Part shown: one piece after another, positions 61,101 to 64,000 of the stretch | Layout: the number at the start of each line of letters is the position of its first letter | How positions within the stretch are numbered: position 1 is the stretch's first letter | Assembly: GCF_051014685.1 (NCBI RefSeq) | Contig: NW_027479527.1 | Span: 41,110-105,109, forward strand | Length of the DNA stretch: 64,000 nt | From: Ptiloglossa arizonensis | Taxonomy: Eukaryota > Arthropoda > Insecta > Hymenoptera > Colletidae | Direction of reading: 5' to 3' | Translations under genes and position numbers: made by a program | The notes under the pieces: model-generated | The model's input: only the letters and a program-made list of their open reading frames with translations | Databases searched by the model: none | What the model was told of the DNA's origin: nothing

Positions 61101-64000
61101 AACGGATTCACCTAACCCAAAAATTCCTATAGCATCTGAAAGTAGAAACTCGCCCGGTTACAACGGTATGTGTATTTTTTCCCTAGGCCATTCTGGTTAA
61201 GCGTTTGGAGCAGCAGAATTGTGAAAAATTTTTTGCCTTCACAACCATTTCCTGTCTTCAAACTCCCATATCTCGCGAACGGATTGTCCTAACCCAAAAA
61301 TTCCTATTGCATCTGAAAGTAGAAACTCGCCCGATTACAACGGTATGTGTATTTTTTCCCTAGGCCATTCTGGTTAAGCGTTTGGAGCAGCAGAAGTGCG
61401 AAAAATTTGTTGCGTTCTCAACCATTTCTTAGCTTCAAACTCCCAAATCTCGCGAACGGATTGACGTCACCAAAAAATTCCTGTTGCATCTGAAAGTAGA
61501 AACTCGCCCGATTACAACGGTATGTGTATTTTTTCCCTAGGCCATTCTGGTTAAGCGTTCGGAGCAGCAGAATTGCGAAAAATTTTTTGCATTCTCATCC
61601 ATTTCTTGTGTTCAAACTCCCATATCTCGCGAACGGATTGACCTAACCCAAAAATTCCTATTGCTTCTGAAAGTAGAAACTCGCCCGATTACAACGGTAT
61701 GTGTATTTTTTCCCTAGGCCATTCTGGTTAAGCGTTTGGAGCAGCAGAATTGCGAAAAATTTTTTGCCTTCTCAACCATTTCTTGTGTTCAAACACCCAT
61801 ATCTCGCGAACGGATTGACCTAACCCAAAAATTCCTATTGCTTCTGAAAGTAGAAACTCGCCCGATTACAACGCTATGTGTATTTTTTCCCTAGGCCATT
61901 CTGGTTAAGCGTTTGGAGAAGCAGAAGTGCGAAAAATTTGTTGTCTTCTCAACCATTTCTTAGCTTCAAACTCCTATATCTCGCGAACGGATTGACCAAA
62001 CCCAGACGTTCCTGCTGCGTCTGAAAGTAGAAACTCGCCCGATTACAACGGTATGTGTATTTTTTCCCTAGGCCATTCTGGTTAAGCGTTCGGAGCAGCA
62101 GAATTGCGAAAAATTTTTTGCCTTCTCAACCATTTCTTGTCTTCAAACTCCCATATCTCGCGAACGGATTGACCTAACCTAAAAATTCCTATTGCATCTG
62201 AAAGTAGAAACTCGCCCGATTACAACGGTATGTGTATTTTTTCCCTAGGCCATTCTGGTTAAGCGTTTGAAGCAGCAGAATTGCGAAAAATTTTTTGCCT
62301 TCTCAACCATTTCTTGGATTCAAACTCCCATATCTCGCGAACGGATTGACCTAACCCAAAAATTCCTATTGCATCTGAAAGTAGAAACTCGCCCGATTAC
62401 AACGGTATGTGTATTTTTTCCCTAGGCCATTCTAGTTAAGCGTTTGGAGCAGCAGAATTGTGAAAAATTGTTTGCCTTCTCTACCATTTCTTGGCTTCAA
62501 ACTCCCATATCTCGCGAACGGATTGACCTAACCCAAAAATTCCTATTGCATCTGAAAGTAGAAACTCGCCCGATTACAACGGTATGTGTATTTTTTCTCT
62601 AGGCTATTCTGGTTAAGCGTTTGGGGCAGCAGAATTGCGAAAAATTTTTTGCCTTCTCAACCATTTCTTGGCTTCAACCTCCCATATCTCGCGAACGGAT
62701 TGACCTAACCCAAAAATTCCAATTGCATCTGAAAGTAGAAACTCGCCCGATTACAACGGTATGTGTATTTTTTCCCTAGGCCATTCTGGTTAAGCGTTCG
62801 GAGCAGCAGAATTGCGAAAAATTTTTTGCCTTCTCAACCATTTCTTGGCTTCAAACTCCCATATCTCGCAAACGGATTGACCTAACCCAATAATTCCTGT
62901 TGCGTCTGAAAGTAGAAACTCGCCCGGTTACAACGGTATGTGTAATTTTTCCCTAGGACATTCTGGTTAAGCGTTTGGAGCAGCAGAAGTGCGAGAAATT
63001 TGTTGTCTTCTCAACCATTTCTTAGCTTCAAACTCCCATATCTCGCGAACGGATTGACGTAACCCAAAAATTCCTGTTGCATCTGAAAGTAGAAACTCGC
63101 CCGATTACAACGGTGTGTGTATTTTTTCCCTAGGCCATTCTGGTTAAGCGTTTGGAGCAGCAGAAGTGCGAAAAATTTGTTGTCTTCTCAACCATTTCTT
63201 AGCTTCAAACTCCCATATCTCGCGAACGGATTGACCTAACCCAAAAATTCCTATTGCATCTGAAAGTAGAAACTCGCCCGATTACAACGGTATGTGTATT
63301 TTTTCCCTAGGCCATTCTGGTTAAGCGTTTGGAGCAGCAGAATTGCGAAAAATTTTTTGCCTTCTCAACCATTTCTTGGCTTCAAACTCCCATATCTCGC
63401 GAACGGATTGACCTAACCCAAAAATTACTGTTGCGTCTGAAAGTAGAAACTCGCCCGGTTACAACGGTATGTGTATTTTTTCCCTAGGCCATTGTGGTTA
63501 AGCGTTTGGAGCAGCAGAATTGGAAAAATTTTTTGCCTTCTCTACCATTTCTTGGCTTCAAACTCCCATATCTCGCGAACGGATTGACCTAACCCAAAAA
63601 TTCCTATTGCGTCTGAAAGTAGAAACTCGCCCGATTACAACGGTATTTGTATTTTTTCCCTAGGCCATTCTGGTTAAGCGTTTGGAGCAGCAGAATTGCG
63701 AAAAATTTTTTGCCTTCTCAACCATTTCTTGGCTTCAAACTCCCATATCTCGCGAACGGATTGACCTAACCCAAAAATTCCTGTTGCGTCTGAAAGTAGA
63801 AACTCGCCCGGTTACAACGGTATGTGTATTTTCTCCCTAGGCCATTCTGGTTAAGCGTTTGGAGCAGCAGAATTGTGAAAAATTTTTTGCCTTCACTACC
63901 ATTTCTTGGCTTCAAACTTCCATATCTCGCGAACGGATTGATCTAACCCAAAAATTCCTATTGCATCTGAAAGTAGAAACTCACCCGATTACAACGGTAT
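58158..64000 (+). repeat. 49-monomer tandem unit, copy 2 (cut by window end)
   Basis: First 5.84 kb of the second 8.67 kb unit; the match is unbroken to the last base of the window (corresponding to 55,328), so the unit presumably continues beyond it. It is adjacent to copy 1 in direct orientation. Confidence 0.93.

Larger units (their letters stand above)
1..64000 (+). repeat. 177-bp satellite DNA array, uninterrupted, head to tail
   Basis: The entire window consists of tandem 177-bp monomers in one orientation. The landmark CTAGGCCATT recurs at 131, 308, 485, 661, 838 and onward to 63,837, that is 360 periods with a net loss of 14 bases. Single-base indels explain this, for example near 660, 18,890, 26,269, 33,447, 36,909, 43,185, 49,020, 54,851, 55,505 and 63,520. 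No unrelated sequence of any length is inserted. The consensus monomer has 74 G+C of 177 bases. Monomers differ from one another by a few to roughly 15 substitutions. Arrays of this kind, with monomers close to nucleosome length, are typical of eukaryotic centromeres and pericentromeres; that placement is inferred. The family and host were not recognised. No protein gene, tRNA, rRNA or CRISPR is visible in any stretch. Confidence 0.98.

Noticed and set aside
1..64000. CRISPR array
   Set aside because: There are no unique spacers between short repeats; the full 177 bp repeats and variation is scattered substitution.
1..64000. Fixed higher-order repeat like that of human alpha satellite
   Set aside because: Block sizes of 4, 5, 8, 9, 16, 27, 33 and 49 monomers with overlapping edges do not reduce to one unit in this window. 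A 49-monomer unit could prove regular only if more copies lie to the right.
1..64000. Inverted monomers or a palindromic arm
   Set aside because: Every CCTAGG-phased monomer that I followed has the same orientation, and the period count leaves no room for an inverted or foreign segment.

Overview
The whole 64 kb window is one uninterrupted, head-to-tail satellite DNA array, which points to a eukaryotic chromosome, most likely centromeric or pericentromeric heterochromatin. The monomer is 177 bp, about 42% G+C. I phased it on the CCTAGG core: taking the base C of CTAGG as monomer position 1, that landmark is at 131 near the left end and 63,837 near the right end. This is 360 periods (360 x 177 = 63,720) less a net 14 bases, and I can locate single-base indels that account for all 14. 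No transposon, gene, inversion or spacer interrupts the array, and all monomers have the same orientation. I do not recognise the satellite family and cannot name the species.

There are no credible genes. 177 is 3 x 59, so reading frames run in register from monomer to monomer. The main forward frame has a single TAG (inside CCTAGG) per monomer, which gives recurrent pseudo-ORFs of 60-111 codons, most with TTG rather than ATG starts; similar open stretches occur on the minus strand. These are by-products of the repeat.

Layout: 1-9.1 kb is a mosaic of monomers with short multi-monomer duplications. 9.1-12.3 kb holds an apparently exact 8-monomer duplication. 14.9-26.1 kb is a 27-monomer block duplicated, with a nested 9-monomer tandem duplication between and within the copies. 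26-36 kb is a mosaic re-using blocks from further left. 36-39.7 kb is marked by a T9 variant. 39.76-40.36 kb is a short, abnormally indel-rich patch. 40.3-52.0 kb is a tandem duplication of a 33-monomer (5,839 bp) unit, and 49.5 kb to the window end is a tandem duplication of a 49-monomer (8,672 bp) unit whose second copy is cut by the window edge. Block lengths differ (4, 5, 8, 9, 16, 27, 33, 49 monomers), so there is no single fixed higher-order repeat. The pattern is overlapping segmental tandem duplication, as expected from unequal exchange.

The most interesting sequence signal is a CENP-B-box-like 17-mer present once per monomer on the minus strand. It matches 7 of the 9 essential CENP-B box bases in the consensus and 8 of 9 in a small sub-class. 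The two non-matching positions coincide with one of the most variable sites in the monomer, and several duplication edges map there. The second signal is the indel-rich patch at about 40 kb, which lies against the edge of the 5.8 kb duplication and may be an assembly or polishing artefact.
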